DNA of 64,000 nt, taken from the NCBI RefSeq assembly GCF_037975245.1, contig NC_092573.1, positions 6,488,001 through 6,552,000 on the forward strand, written 5' to 3'. The position numbers were made by a program, and so were the translations under genes. The stretch comes from Apostichopus japonicus (taxonomy: Eukaryota > Echinodermata > Holothuroidea > Aspidochirotida > Stichopodidae). Below, piece by piece: positions 49,734 through 62,405 of the stretch (position 1 is the stretch's first letter; each line of letters opens with the position of its first letter). The notes below the pieces were generated by a model. It did not search any database. It saw nothing but the letters and a program-made list of their open reading frames with translations, and was not told the origin of the DNA.

Positions 49734-52700
49734 GTATTGCTGCTATTGCATTGTATCATACTGTAGTTGATGCAATGATCGACTCTCTGAGTGCACAAAG
49801 CACTAACTGTAGAGTGCAAAATACACATGACAGATTATTATGTCTAACCTACAAATGTTTAAGAATTATCTTTTCCTTCTGGCTGTCCCTCTGCCAACCA
49901 GGTCTTACTCTTTGGTTGTGTGAACAGCAAATTATTTGGTTGTCTGTGATATTTAGGAAAGTAACTAACAAAGAATGACCAATATGTACTGTATACCGTA
50001 TGGAGAGATATAAGTTTGGTGAATAGAACACCATCAGGTTCGGCGGTCGGCCAGTGAAACTCCCTTTTCCAGGGTGGATCATATGCCTAACACTATTTTG
50101 GTTTCATTACAATATCTCCAAAGTTACGGACAGCGATAGCAATCTATCACTAATTTACAATGCAGTCCGAATTTGATACATGTAAACAACTTGTCGTCGG
50201 ACAAATTCATAAGCTGATATAGGTTGGTTTAACAGAAGTTTGGTTGTCGTGGACCATGGGACATTTGTAAAAAGTTGGTCCTGACCTACTGTACCTGTTA
50301 TCTGAGCTCATTTTATTCCCAATGATTTTGAAAATCTGGTCATGAATCCAAAACTGATTATGATGTATTATAGAGAAAAGGAGGTACACTGTATAGTAAT
50401 TAGAGTATTTTCAAAGCAAAACTCATAGTATAGCTGCTAGAATGGCAGTTGTACGGTTGCCTAGCCATATGATCCTGTGTAACCATTTTCCTAAACAGCA
50501 CATGTGTTATTTCAGCCAACCGTACTCGATAAACGTAATATATTACTATCTAGGCCTGGGCCTATCTCTAGCTATTTATTTTTCATAAATGAGAGACGAA
50601 AGCCTCAGTTTTGAGGGATTAAGTTTGTAAAGTAAGATATTACTTAACAACAACCGATCGATGAGGGTGTTTCTCGGCACTTGACCACTTAATACTGAGG
50701 GACATGAAGGTATGCCACGCATCAGACTGAAGTCTACAGCAGTGTGTACTGCAGAACAGAACCCAATATTATATCCCCAGTGTGTAAACCAGAAAGAGAG
50801 GACTGGTTCCTGGTGGGTTTGTAAAGGAACCATGACTCTGGCTAAAGCTTAAGCATAGCCTAGAACTTATTTAACCACTGGCCATAGACCTCACCTATGT
50901 AATAATTTATTTCGGCTTACAATAGCACAGAATACGTAATGCAAGAGTACAAATCATGCTAACCAACAATTTGTTTTATGGTCTAATCTCAGTCACACTA
51001 AATTTCAAGTGTATACCAAGAAACTGTTCAACGTCTTGTGATTAACATGATATATGACACATCAAATCCTATCACCAGTGACTAATTCCCCCTTCCGATG
51101 AATTAATATAAGAACAACATAAATTTTACGTGAAAGGGGTCTCCATGACCAGAATACAACGTACCTGTTTAAACAATAAAAATCAACCCCAGATTAAAAT
51201 TTGGTACAATATCTATAATCTAACAAGACACAAGTCTGAACACATAATTTTTTGGCTGAAGTTTGCCACTGAATATTCTCGGTATACACCCTACTTTCTC
51301 TACTTTCTTTATAAAGGCAAGACTAAAAAATCACCAAGATGGTCTGAAGATATATTATTAAATTTCTACCCAATCACTGCAAAACTCTGAATGGTATTGA
51401 CTTGCAGAAAGTTTTGGCGATGTCAATTTTAGACTAGAATACTGTTATTACGTTAACTTGTACTTGTATTACTTAGGCCTAGGCTAAGTTGTATTTGTAT
51501 TGTAAGACGGGCCCAGGATTTGGCAAGTTCTTCAGTTTTAACTTTTACTTGTCTAAACTTTTGACTTAGGCCTAACACTAGTTACAGTACACATAGAACA
51601 ACGCCATAGTCATATATACCTAGTAAATATATTGTAAGTATTTACCGCCTCTTAAAAGTTTGTTCATTATACTTGCCTTCGTCCAAGTAAGAATGTAGCC
51701 TAACGTTGGGCCTATACCCTTGCTTGAATGTAACTCTCGAACGTAGCCTTGCGTGAACCGCTGAACACAGAGTAGGATAGGCCTGTTGTCAGTGTTGTTA
51801 GGCCCGACGTTAGGCTATTCCTTTGGTTTGTCTTCTTTTGAGATTATTTCGATAAAAACGTTTCTTGTGATAAGGAAATTGTATCCTATGCGCCGTTAAA
51901 ATTTTGTTATGATACATTGTAATGTGTCAAGAACGACTTTTATTTGAGACGTAATCTACCATTTCGGCCATGACAACTGCTTGCACTATGTCAATGTGAT
52001 ATATTCCTATCATATATTCAAATCATGTATGTACTGTGTCAATAATTGCAATCGTACCACTTATTATGAAACTCTGCGCATGACCTTGCATGCATGTACA
52101 TGACATGTTAGTGCTATGGTAACGTTAGAAGCTGTCTGTGTAGATAGGTTATTCTTTTTATAGTCGATGACGTTCACACTATATATAGCCTTCAACGCCC
52201 CAGACTAGCGATAAGTGACCGTTGTTAGGTTATTAGCTGCCCAGCCAATGTGGGCTTGGGTGTGAAGGAATGGTCGGAGGAGAGGGAAATGACATTACCA
52301 TACCAAAATGCCAATTAATTGCAGATTAAACAGCTTACGTACTGTTACCAGGGCGGTAGCCATGGGTTAGGTATGTGCGGGACGGGATGGACACTGTTGT
52401 CCCCTACGGACCCCACAACGGATTTTAGACTTCCTTCGAAATAGCTTAGGGCCTACTCTTAAACAAATACTCGGTTAAAATTAAAGCTAACTTGTACCAA
52501 ATATGCATTTAAAATGATGGAAATGATAGCGACATTCTGCACCAACTCGGCCCTCTAACCGAAACAAATATTTCTCAAATCCCCCCCCCCCTCCCACACT
52601 CCGGGCCCATGCAAACCCCTGCTACTAGCCTGTCTTTGAAGCTACGACGGCATGGGGATGTCCAGTCGAGCAGCTGCGAAAGTGAGGGTCACATATACGG

Positions 52701-52884
52701 TAATTCAACATACCTGTGGCTTATTCGAATTTAACATTCTTTAATACGTAACCCCCCCCCCTCCCCCAAGAGACATTCTGAGGACATGGCTTACGTCTAG
52801 CAAGACACATATAGTAACAAGCAAATTGTAGTAGACATATGTAGTTATAAAAATGGAAACAATAGCACCATTGTAGGCCTATTC
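49734..52884. other. Gene-free region between HMGCR and UGT
   Basis: No protein-like frame is recognised. The segment GCAGATTAAACAG..CCAGGGCGGTAGCCATGGG at about 52320-52366 also occurs at 48268-48302 and may be a transposon end. C-runs occur at 52580 and 52750. CCAAT at 52244 and TATATATAG at 52179 could belong to a promoter, such as the missing HMGCR first exon, but this cannot be shown. Confidence 0.4.
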
Positions 52885-53165
52885 TTACAAACGAAACTCA
52901 GGTCCACCGACCCACCGACCTGCAGAGACAAAACGCCCAACCACCCACTGAAACATTAAAAAAACTACAAAAGGACGACCAGCACGCAGCGAAACGAAAC
53001 ACCCCTCCCCAGCACACCACCGTCCAAAAAAGGCAGCCCCAGATAAACGGCGAAAATCGCCTTCAACCTGAAGGCGAATGTGAGACTTCGCCGCCTCCAG
53101 GACTGCCTGCCAACTGGCAAATTTCCCCCTAAAAACAACATTACATCTATTCCTCCACACAAGGA
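52885..53165 (-). mobile_element. 5'-truncated LINE C-terminal fragment
   Basis: The minus-strand frame encodes VWRNRCNVVFRGKF, VLEAAKSHIRLQVEGDFRRL and FFGRWCAGEG, resembling the extreme C-terminus of Tx1/L1-type ORF2 (I/VWRxRC...VF.....V...KxHIRxR...DF.RL....F...W). It stops shortly after. Upstream it ends abruptly in the inverted duplication at 53114-53203. Confidence 0.5.
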
Positions 53166-53203
53166 ATAGATGTGATGTTGTTTTTATTGGGAAAATTTGC
53201 CAG
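53114..53203. repeat. Inverted duplication at LINE 5' end
   Basis: Arms 53114-53154 and 53162-53203 are complementary over about 41 bases with few mismatches, separated by a 7-base spacer. The inner arm is LINE coding sequence, so the outer arm is an inverted copy of the same LINE segment. Confidence 0.85.
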
Positions 53204-53206
53204 TTC

Positions 53207-54097
53207 ATCATAATCCTCTTACCTAAAGAAAACAAGTCTAAGGGGGGGGGGGGGGCTTTCCTTAAACCGCTCCCTGGACAAACATCAGTAAACATTAGTG
53301 CCCGCTCCTCTCCTACTGGCTGAGCATATAGTCTCAGCGGTGTTTGGGCGCGGTTCCTCAATTAATATACGTTATAAATGAAATCCGTAATTCTTATTTC
53401 AATCCAGTTGAGAAGTTCTATTTTGCATCGGGGGTTTAGCAGAAGATAATACAACATTAATGACTACTAATCTCATAGCACAATGTTTGAGCTTCTTTTA
53501 TGAGATACACGAGTCATTAAGAGCCTGATAGGTCTATATCGCCTACACGACTCAGTGACAGAACCTGGGGGCAAGGGGGAAATTTGATATTGTGTCCCCA
53601 ACCTACAGAAAGTGGAGGAACATGTCCCCTGCCCCCATGATTGACGCCCCTGGGGGTACGGGTCGGTAACCATTCCCCCGCCCACTTCAACCTCACCCAA
53701 AATTTCAAAAGTATATGTTAGGAAACCCTTGCGTTAAGACCTTATTCCAGACCTAATTTACGGTCTAAAAAGTATATGTTTCAGAAGGCAGCGTTTAATT
53801 GAAGCACATTTTTCTTCTGAGGAAAGATCCTCACACCCTTCAATACATAAGTCACATTTAGCAACTTCAGGACCACACCGCATTCTTTATATAATCCTGC
53901 ATCAAATCTCTTAGGGCCCTTTTTTATAATGGTTCATATCCTTACCTAAACCAGTCACTCTCTGCTCCACGGCTGTGCACTGATGCGAATGATAAACAGA
54001 TAAATTGGCCTATGCGCTCAATGATGTTATCCAGTCCCGTTCCAGCCTTCGGATTATGTATTATATGTAATATTAGCATATATCTTCAAGTTTGTCT
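53207..54097. other. UGT 3' flank
   Basis: Follows the UGT stop codon on the minus strand, so it includes its 3' UTR. A TTTAAT (ATTAAA on minus) occurs near 53793. No other gene is visible. Confidence 0.4.
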
Positions 54098-57000
54098 TCA
54101 TGCTAGTTTGCTTTTCTTGTGATTGAATACACTACAGACTATTCTTAACGTGTACTTAATTCCAAGGTAAATTAAAACTAGAACGAGTGATAAACATAAT
54201 AGCATAAAGCCAATGACATCTAGAAGATAATATTCTATAAAGTTCATATCATGCCCTGGTGTTCGTAAGTGAGCAGATCCAAACTTTAGGATGTGCTCAA
54301 TCCACGAAGTGGCCCTCTCTCTTGGAGTTTGTGGTCGCTCTCGAAATATCGCCGACAAACGCTTCATATTGGTCTCATACCTGCATGAGAAGTAAGTAAG
54401 GAATATATTTCAGTTCATAATATAACATGAAAACAAGATTGACTTATCAATATTAAATAGGCCTATGCGTCTAAAACAATCTATTTTCAGTGTCTTGCTC
54501 AGTGAAAGCGCCCCAACCGGAAGCCTATATACAAAGTCGTTTTGACATGCAACGTAACACCACTAAAACCGATCACTGTTGTTATACTTCAAAGACCATT
54601 TCTTGGCATCAAGTTGCTTCCTTTACAATAAGTATTGAATTTCCATATACCATCCATCATTTTCTCCTTCTCTGTCTATGTCTCGTTTTGCAGACGTGCT
54701 GGGTTTTTTTTTCTGTGAAGGAAAGTATCAAATCAGAAGCATCATACGACAAGCATACTCACTTTTCATTGGTTAATAATTCATGTAGTGCCTGACCGAG
54801 ATTCTCAGCTGTGACGTCAGAAATGAAGATATTTAATCCCACTTCCTTCTCAACTACATTTAGAGCGGTGTCAAATTGATCAAAGATAAGCGGCATCACC
54901 AATACTGGTACGCCATGATAGATGACCTCATATAAACCATTGTTACCTCCGTGGTATATGAACAGTCTAGTTCGGTCGTGACCTTAAAAAGAAAGACAAA
55001 TCGGACCAAAAAGGTGATATGATCAGATCATCTTCTGCGTGCTACATAAATGCTTGTTTATTATGTTAATATTTCCTTGTACGAACGAAACATTACAGTT
55101 TCTTTACAGGGAAATGATATTATCTATATGAGACAACAAATATGAGAAATTAACCCAGACATGTCGATGTTCTAAGCAATCCGTCTACGTTCTATACTTG
55201 ATATGTCGATATCGTGAACTCACCCCCACCCACTCCCGGCTTGGTGTTCTCTGGTCACGCCAAATAAGATAATCTTCTGACAGACCTGCAAAATTTGTCA
55301 ACTTACTTTAAATATATTCATCGTGTTTTTTACGTCTTTTTTTTACAACAGCAACACGAAGGTTTACATTATAGTTGAACATAGGCTGCTTACGTTATGC
55401 ACAAATGTCTTTCAGAAAATAGACATTTTATTATTTTCTGATTTTTTTTTTAGTGTGCACATTTTCCTAAACATGATTACCAAAATCAAAAATTGTGTGA
55501 GCGACGAATGTAACTAATTCAATGAAATATTGAATAAATTGCTCATTTCACTTTTCGTTTAGCGAAACTATATCGAGCAGTGTGATAAATTACAATATTA
55601 TTTAGGGCGATACTTGGTTGGTTTAGTCAACTACTTATAAAAGAAGTAACAGAAAAAAATGCTTTCAAAGAAGATATTTTTTCCGTGGAGGAATAGATAA
55701 ACCGATCAATTAAAATTAAAAAATGCGTCTGAATTGGGGAGCCAACGGCATCGTCGACTCGTTGACCTGACAAGAACATCACGAATAATTCCATTTAAAA
55801 GTGAATATCGTCACGCAACCGGTCAGAAATGGATAATAATGAACACAATTTACACTCAAGTTTAATTTATTCTAGGGGCATTCGGCAAACCAGTGCAAAT
55901 ATTCGTCGTGATTCTTTTAATGATTTAGTTTTAGACAGTGGCATACTAAGCGGGGGGGGGGGGGGTCCGCCCGGTACTAGTTAGTGGGGACACCATGCCA
56001 CATCCCCACCAAAATGAATATTTTGAAACAAACAATGGGACAATTTAAGAAACATTTACTAAACCTTGAGAATTCCTAAACGTATATTCATCAGTATAAA
56101 GACAGCATCATTTTGCATCTAATGACCAGCCACCTTGCATAAACAAAATTTTCTCAAATATTCCTTACAACCCTCCTCAGGACGGTATCCCCTGCACGGG
56201 AGACAAAGGAAGGATCCGCCACTGCCTTAACATCTGACTTAATTGCAGGGTTAAAAACTCATGTACAATATTTAGAAATGAGAATTCTTGAAGTTGGAGG
56301 AGATAGGGGTTTCTTCCAAGGGGTAGGGGGAGGTGGGGGAGGGGGAGTTGAAAGTGAGTTATTTTATTGACCCAAGCATAGATTACCCGCGTAAATTACC
56401 CAATAGATCATTCTGTGGCAGCCAGCTCATCGTTTTCACGTTGGCTGACAGGTTGCTCGGAGGAGTTTTGTTCTTCCATTGCCAAATGACCTTCTGTGGT
56501 AGTTTAGCAAAGGCATCTTGAAACGCCTTCACTAATGCCTCTGGTAAATGGGTGGCGTAGCTACCTAGAGTAAAGACAATGACGCCATGATCACCCGAAG
56601 ACTGCATAAACTCTTCCAGATCCTGTTACCGTGAAATCAGAATGAAAGAATCAATAAACAGGAATATATGAGATATGATATGAAAATACGATATCTCCGT
56701 TTTATGCCCGGAAACCACGATATACGAATGACGGCTCTTTTAGTCATTTTTCATCAACTCAATATTTCGATCCGTGACGATTCACTGATTAGATTTTAAC
56801 GATTGTTAAAACTGTTGGAAGGGCGAGGAAGATTAGGTTTTCCAACTAAGTATAGATGGTTTGCAAAACTCTAATGAAACTTCAGTTGGTATATAAAAGG
56901 ATGGACACAGTATTTAGGCTGCTTTTAATCATTTGAAATGACCGTATCAGCAAAATCAGCAAAAATATGTTGAATTATCTTATGAAACGACTTCCTATAC

Positions 57001-58753
57001 CAGTCTCAAAGTTGGGGTGTTATGATATGACTTGAAGCATGTCAGCTCTCTCTATAGTTCTAGGTATAATTAAAATTGTCTTTAAGTACCCATGAATGAT
57101 CGTTACATATATCACCGGTAGTATTAACCACAATGGCATACAAATAACTTTAAAAAGATCACACTTGCTAACTTTAGCTCCTTAAATTTTGAAATATCCA
57201 ACTTTTAATTTAGACAGAAAGTTAATGCTCACTTTTCATATTCTGCATGTCAAACCACATACAAACAACACTTTGCGATTTATATATAATATGCTTGCTT
57301 TCAAACTATTCAGTTTTGAAATATATTTCATGTTTGAAATGCTCCTTTAAGTAAATCTGCTCATACGATAAATCGATGATGCGGTCGACTTTTTTTCTCC
57401 ATAGGACTCCATGTTATAATATTAATGTGAATCCAATTAGAATGACATCCAACGCCATTTGTTTCCAACAATTTATTGTACCCTTTTAAGTTGTTATTTG
57501 AAGTCACAAGAGTGTATAATGTTTCCTTAACTATATGAAATACCTGTGTCCAAGCTGACCGTAAGAACTACGCTAGACTGAGTGGTCTAGCCACTTTGAT
57601 TGATGAATTATATTATGTTTAAAGGGGCATTTCTCAAGACCTTTACTCCTTTCTTGGCAAAAGTCTCCCTTCTAACATTATAACACTAGATGTCGAAACT
57701 TGGCACACAAATGAACTAAAATTCCACACCCGAGTGTGTTTATTGTTTCATATGATTTGCCTCAAATTAGTGATACACCGGTACTAAATCTCTTTGACAG
57801 CATCTCACCCCTCAAGAGATATCTCAGTTCCCCTGCAACCATTGTTTTCTTTGTTATATAGACTACTGTATACATCATATATATATTACCTTCTCAAGTA
57901 ATTTGGCGGGCGCAGTCGTCAAACCAGCTGCGATGCCATGGCTCGGATACATTGGAACAATTTTATCAATGACGGGGTCGCCAGCAGTTATGACAAAGTC
58001 TACAGCCTGTAGAGATGATGAAGCGCTACTGATGTTATACGGACTAAGAATATGAGAGTACGGTATGTCATCGAAGTATGCAAACATGACAAAGTAAACA
58101 CCAGCCACAGCTACATTTTGAACCCTCTGAAAGAAATTCAGTTCCGATGGAAGACCTAAACCAAGTTCAGCAGTTGTGGCAGGATTGACCGGTTGGTTCA
58201 TGGCTCTTAAATAGCTGCTAGCAAGAGTAGTAGGAAGGAGTGCGACTCTCTTACCGCCAAGATATTCACTAAGTCCAGTCGCACAAGGCCAGACAGGATC
58301 AAATACAACTAAGTCGAACTTTTCCTCCCGTAAAGATGTTAGTACTTCATCACGGAAGACCATCTTACAATAATCAACTTCCATCTCCACACCAATAGTC
58401 AAAAGTTCAGTCTCATATAACACGTTTTTACCTTCGAAGGCAACCTTAAAGAAGGATTCCATAAAATCTTGGAATTCATCATTAAATGATGGGTAGGTCT
58501 GAACGGACTTAAACTTGAATAAGTTGGCGTGTATCGGATGTTGTGCTCGATGCATGTAGTGGTCAGCCAAGAGGAATGTTACCGAATGTCCACGGGCTAC
58601 TAGTTCCTCACCGAGGGATGCTGCTGCAAAGTAATGACTGCCTTCCCCTTTACCATTGAAGAAGAGTATATTTGACGAGGTGCAACCATTGAGATTAGCT
58701 GCTATTAAAAAGCACACAATAATGAAATGTGACGGATATAGATGACACGCCAT
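54098..58753 (-). CDS. UGT: UDP-glucuronosyltransferase family protein (complete)
   Basis: Transfers a sugar from a UDP-sugar to lipophilic acceptors in the ER lumen (GT1 family). Exons: 58753-57890, 56622-56400, 54982-54763, 54380-54098; phases 0, 1, 2 join cleanly to 529 aa, the family's usual length. A hydrophobic signal peptide covers residues ~8-24. Catalytic His is H40 (GEGSHYF) and its Asp partner D152 (VVFDPVWPC). The donor-binding half starts GVIVFTLGSYA and WLPQNDLLG. The signature region reads FIYHGGNNGLYEVIYHGVP, then PLIFDQFD with the sugar-contacting DQ. Most UGTs have T before the signature His and S in HGGSNG; here they are Y and N. A transmembrane helix (IGFMLLCLSLVLVLIYLG) precedes a short cytosolic tail ending KSKLA, a KxKxx ER-retrieval signal. 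Substrate and donor sugar cannot be read from sequence. Glucosyltransferase activity is possible. Confidence 0.94.
55936..56224. mobile_element. Probable degraded hAT MITE in UGT intron 2
   Basis: Starts CAGTGGCATACTAAGC followed by a G-run, and ends GGATCCGCCACTG, giving short inverted ends CAGTGGC / GCCACTG-like. No matching 8-bp flanks are visible (GTTTTAGA versus CCTTAACA). The interior resembles the repeats at 10880 and 40815. Confidence 0.45.
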
Positions 58754-58790
58754 TTTTAAATTGTAACTCCCTGCCAGGATGTGTAAACTA

Positions 58791-58800
58791 CCTTATATAG
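58791..58800 (-). promoter_or_regulatory. TATA box of the UGT gene
   Basis: CTATATAAGG on the minus strand lies 37-47 bases before the ATG. Initiation about 25-30 bases downstream would leave a 5' UTR of only about 10-15 bases, so a short leader is predicted. Confidence 0.5.
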
Positions 58801-60587
58801 GCTACATGCGCAAGAGTTTGTCTTGCATGCATGAACAGCCTTTTTTCTTCAGATATTACGTAATTGTACCTAACATACCTGGGTTGTGTACCGATAAGAC
58901 TATCACTGCAGCATGCAACCACGGGGTGATTACTAATCGCCTAATTTAATAGCTGTTCTGATTACGCTATTGACAAACAGTGTAAAGTTGCCTACATGCG
59001 TGTTGTGATGATGCAATACACTGTCCAGGGAGTAGACAATAAAGAGAAGACGATTTGGAAATTTTTATGTAGTCTCATGTAGTGCATATAACACACATGA
59101 TGCGTTACGCTATGGTGCGTTATGATGCCTTACGCTTGGGAGTCCTTTAATTTGTTAAACCTGTATTGTCTTTTAAATGGACTTCGCTCCACATTTATAT
59201 ATTGATCATCTGTTGAAATTCAAATAAACTATAAACAAACAAACGCTATCGGAGTAGCCTACTGTTTGTCCGTATGTCTCCTGAAATCCTTGTAAGTACA
59301 GGCTATGGTGATAATGAGGCAAACCGGTAGTTTCATGTACCGTACAGTTATAGCCCTAAGCCCATATACCACTGTGGACTTCGGTCGAGGGCTATATAAA
59401 CTCCTTGTAAACGAGTCATATACAATTACAAACATGATTTTATAGCATACAATTTATAATTCCCTGTTAGAAACGAGTCAAACATGTTTAGGTGTGAGTA
59501 CTCATTTGCCACAGCATATTATTAACCCCGGCTCATGAAATCCTTTGAAAACGTACAGAATCCAACGTGCTCCCTTTGTTTTCTGTAATACTGTATCAAA
59601 ACTTTGTGGGTGGGTGCGGGTGGCTGGACAAACATACAGGCCTTTCGTCAATATATACTCCGGCCAAAAACTTCTTGACCTTAAAACGAACACACCCTTA
59701 TGATTGGCCTATATATTGTGATGCTTTGGAAAGTGTTCAACGCATATATAGACCAATACGATGACCCTCACGGCCAACCATGGACGTCTTATACCTTCAT
59801 AAATTCATATAATATGAAATTCGATAAAACAATGATACATCGTATCATCATGCCGATTAATCAAGGGATCCTTCAACGAAACATATATAATGCGCACTTT
59901 TTAAATAGGCCTATATTCATCAACTTTGCGTTACGGTGCCGATATGCGTGTTTTCTATAGCAGCGAAGGTCTATACGTTCGAATGATTGTTCGATGGTCT
60001 TCAGGATGCAAAACGATGATAATTCTAAAACTTCATTTGACAGACACCAAATAAAGTGCTTTCATTTACCTAGTAGGCCTATGTGTAATTTTACATCTGG
60101 AAATCCCGAATAATGCGCGGTATATAAGCATTATTGACTTTTCATATAGGAACCCTATAGCTCCTCAAGAGTACTATAGATCCTGTCATTACTAGATTCC
60201 CGGAATATACAGCTCTAGTACTACATTTGACCCTGCTCGTATACTTGAGACTTTGTACTTGACTGGTATCGAACTATGAAAAAAAAAGGAAATTTTGTGT
60301 ACTCGTATAGGTACACACCTTTAGTCAAACAAGCATAATTTTATATATTTCCTTGTAATTAGTAAGAATTAATAGTTTTTATCATACACTGCAGTGCATG
60401 ATAGCTAATTAATGTGTGATACGGTGTTTCGTATTCTTGTCAGTATTGAAAATTGTGTTCAAAGTATATGTTTTCACTGTGAAGATACTAACTCGTCTGT
60501 TCAAGCTAGCTTTCAGCTGTGCTATATAACGATAGTGCGATTCTGTCTGCCGAAATTCTGTCACATCTTGCCATTATGTTTGATTGA
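58801..60587. other. UGT upstream region
   Basis: No gene recognised. 59140-59245 looks like a plus-strand LINE 3' end (TGTTAAACCTGTATTGTC ... TCAAATAAACTATAAACAA and ACAAAC repeats). Everything else is AT-rich without structure I can name. Confidence 0.4.
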
Positions 60588-61227
60588 CTGCCACTCAGTG
60601 GCGTAGCTACGGGGGGGCCGGGGCCCCCCATGAAATCGGCTGGCCCCCCACTGGCCCCCCCCCCCACTGGGAATGGGGTAAAAAAAATTGTAAAAAAAAA
60701 AACTCATCAGTGGGATTCACTAATATTTTTTGTTCAATAATTTGGGAAATAGAGTTACACAATTTTCTCGTCTGCATCTGGCAGAATAAGAATAATACAA
60801 TATCTGCAGTAATCATGAGAATGGTCATACAGCATGGCATGGCAATGGTCGATGCGACGGTTGCGACCATACACCACGAACCTTGTGCATGTGCTGCGCG
60901 ATATCGATATCTACCAATACATGTTATCGGTCATCGATTGGCACAAAAACCCAGATTCTGATGACAGCTGCCTCAAGAAACCCAATAAATGGCCTAATTA
61001 GCACCGAGCCACCAATGTGGACCATTACCGAAACATCGATGCGTGTTAGTCTTCCATCCCCTTCCTCTAATGCTATTTAAGTCCACATGTGGGCATTTCC
61101 TGCAAACCTACCGGTAGCCCACAGGGGTTTGAGTTGGGAGAAAGGCCTTGACACCTTGAAACAACAAATGATGCCAACCATAGGCGTACGAGGCGGGGGT
61201 GCAGGGGGGGGCAGACTGCCCCCTAAA

Positions 61228-61288
61228 TTTCCAGAGGACAAGAAATTCGGGCAAAGGTCCTGAAAAATTCGGGCAGCCTAAGAGGAGA

Positions 61289-61340
<52 letters not shown>

Positions 61341-61397
61341 CTCCTCTTAGGCTGCCCGAATTTTTCAGGACTTTTGCCCGAATTTCTTGTCCTCTGG

Positions 61398-61400
<3 letters not shown>
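61228..61400. repeat. 64-bp-arm hairpin around a TA microsatellite
   Basis: Arms 61228-61291 and 61337-61400 are reverse complements with one mismatch. The spacer is pure TA. A second TA tract follows the right arm and runs to 61473. The structure could extrude as a cruciform and is prone to instability. Confidence 0.93.
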
Positions 61401-61455
<55 letters not shown>

Positions 61456-61476
61456 TATATATATATATATATATAT

Positions 61477-61541
61477 GAGACTAGTGTTCCACTATATGAG
61501 ACTAGTGTTCCACTATATGAGACTAGTGTTCCACTAGTCTC
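61477..61541. repeat. 21-bp triplet repeat ending in a palindrome
   Basis: GAGACTAGTGTTCCACTATAT starts at 61477, 61498 and 61519. In the last copy GAGACTAGTG-TTC-CACTAGTCTC forms a perfect 10-bp hairpin. TA tracts flank both sides. Confidence 0.9.
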
Positions 61542-61557
61542 ATCTAGTATCAACATA

Positions 61558-61612
<55 letters not shown>

Positions 61613-61748
61613 CCATGATTTCTTTATTTAGCATCATGATGCCCGAATATCTCCGTGTAACACCACCGTAAGCGCAGTTCATCTGGGCTACCACGCTTTT
61701 TGCACGATCAATTTTTTTTCTTCTAACTAGTCAATTGTATACCTGGAC

Positions 61749-62405
61749 CAAGGGCGGCGGAACCGGGGGGAAAAAGGGGGCACGTGCCCCTCCCCCACTT
61801 TTCCTCAGGTTAGAAATGTGCCTTTTTTCTACATAAAAATTGAGGTGCCTCAAGTTAGCAAGAGGCCAGGGAACCAGAATGAACACTCGGGAAGGGCCGT
61901 TTCCGGCCATCTGAGGGGTTTGTAAAACCAAAAATTTTCTAAAAGTACGCTCCGCGCCAACCGATGGTGGCGCTCCGCTCAGATAGCCGTGCATACAACT
62001 TTGCAAATCCTGGCTAAGCCCGTGGCTTTTAACGAATTTCTGTGAGTCAAACTCAAAGCATTTTCGAATGGAAAAAATTTGTTAAGATATTAACAAGAAA
62101 AAAAAACCTCTAATTCGGAAGATTCCTACATTAGCAACTAGCATGATTTCACCTCATTTTGTCTCAAAAGAAAACTTGTTCCTTGTTTCCCAATTTGCGC
62201 ATTGGATATTGCAGTGCTAGTATGCATATTTTCCTTGAGGGGGGGGGGGGGGACGTTGATGGAGTGATGTGTATACACAAATAAGATAATACAATAAGAG
62301 TTATAAAGGGTACTGAATATAACGCTGCATCATTCCAATCGAATTTCTGCAAAGTGCCCTTTGATGTCGGTGCCCCCCAGATTAAAAGTGCTTCCGCCGC
62401 CCTTG
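61749..62405. mobile_element. Innermost hAT-like element of the nest
   Basis: 657 bp with 14-bp inverted ends CAAGGGCGGCGGAA / TTCCGCCGCCCTTG. Flanks ACCTGGAC (61741-61748) and ACCTGGAT (62406-62413) match at 7 of 8. It contains the hairpin module at 61896-61986. Non-coding. Confidence 0.86.

Noticed and set aside
52179-52250. HMGCR promoter and first non-coding exon
   Set aside because: TATA and CCAAT words are present, but there is no clear donor or conserved sterol element, so the assignment would be a guess.
61199-61694. Tyr/Ile-rich open frames on both strands
   Set aside because: They are translations of the TA microsatellite and the hairpin arms.
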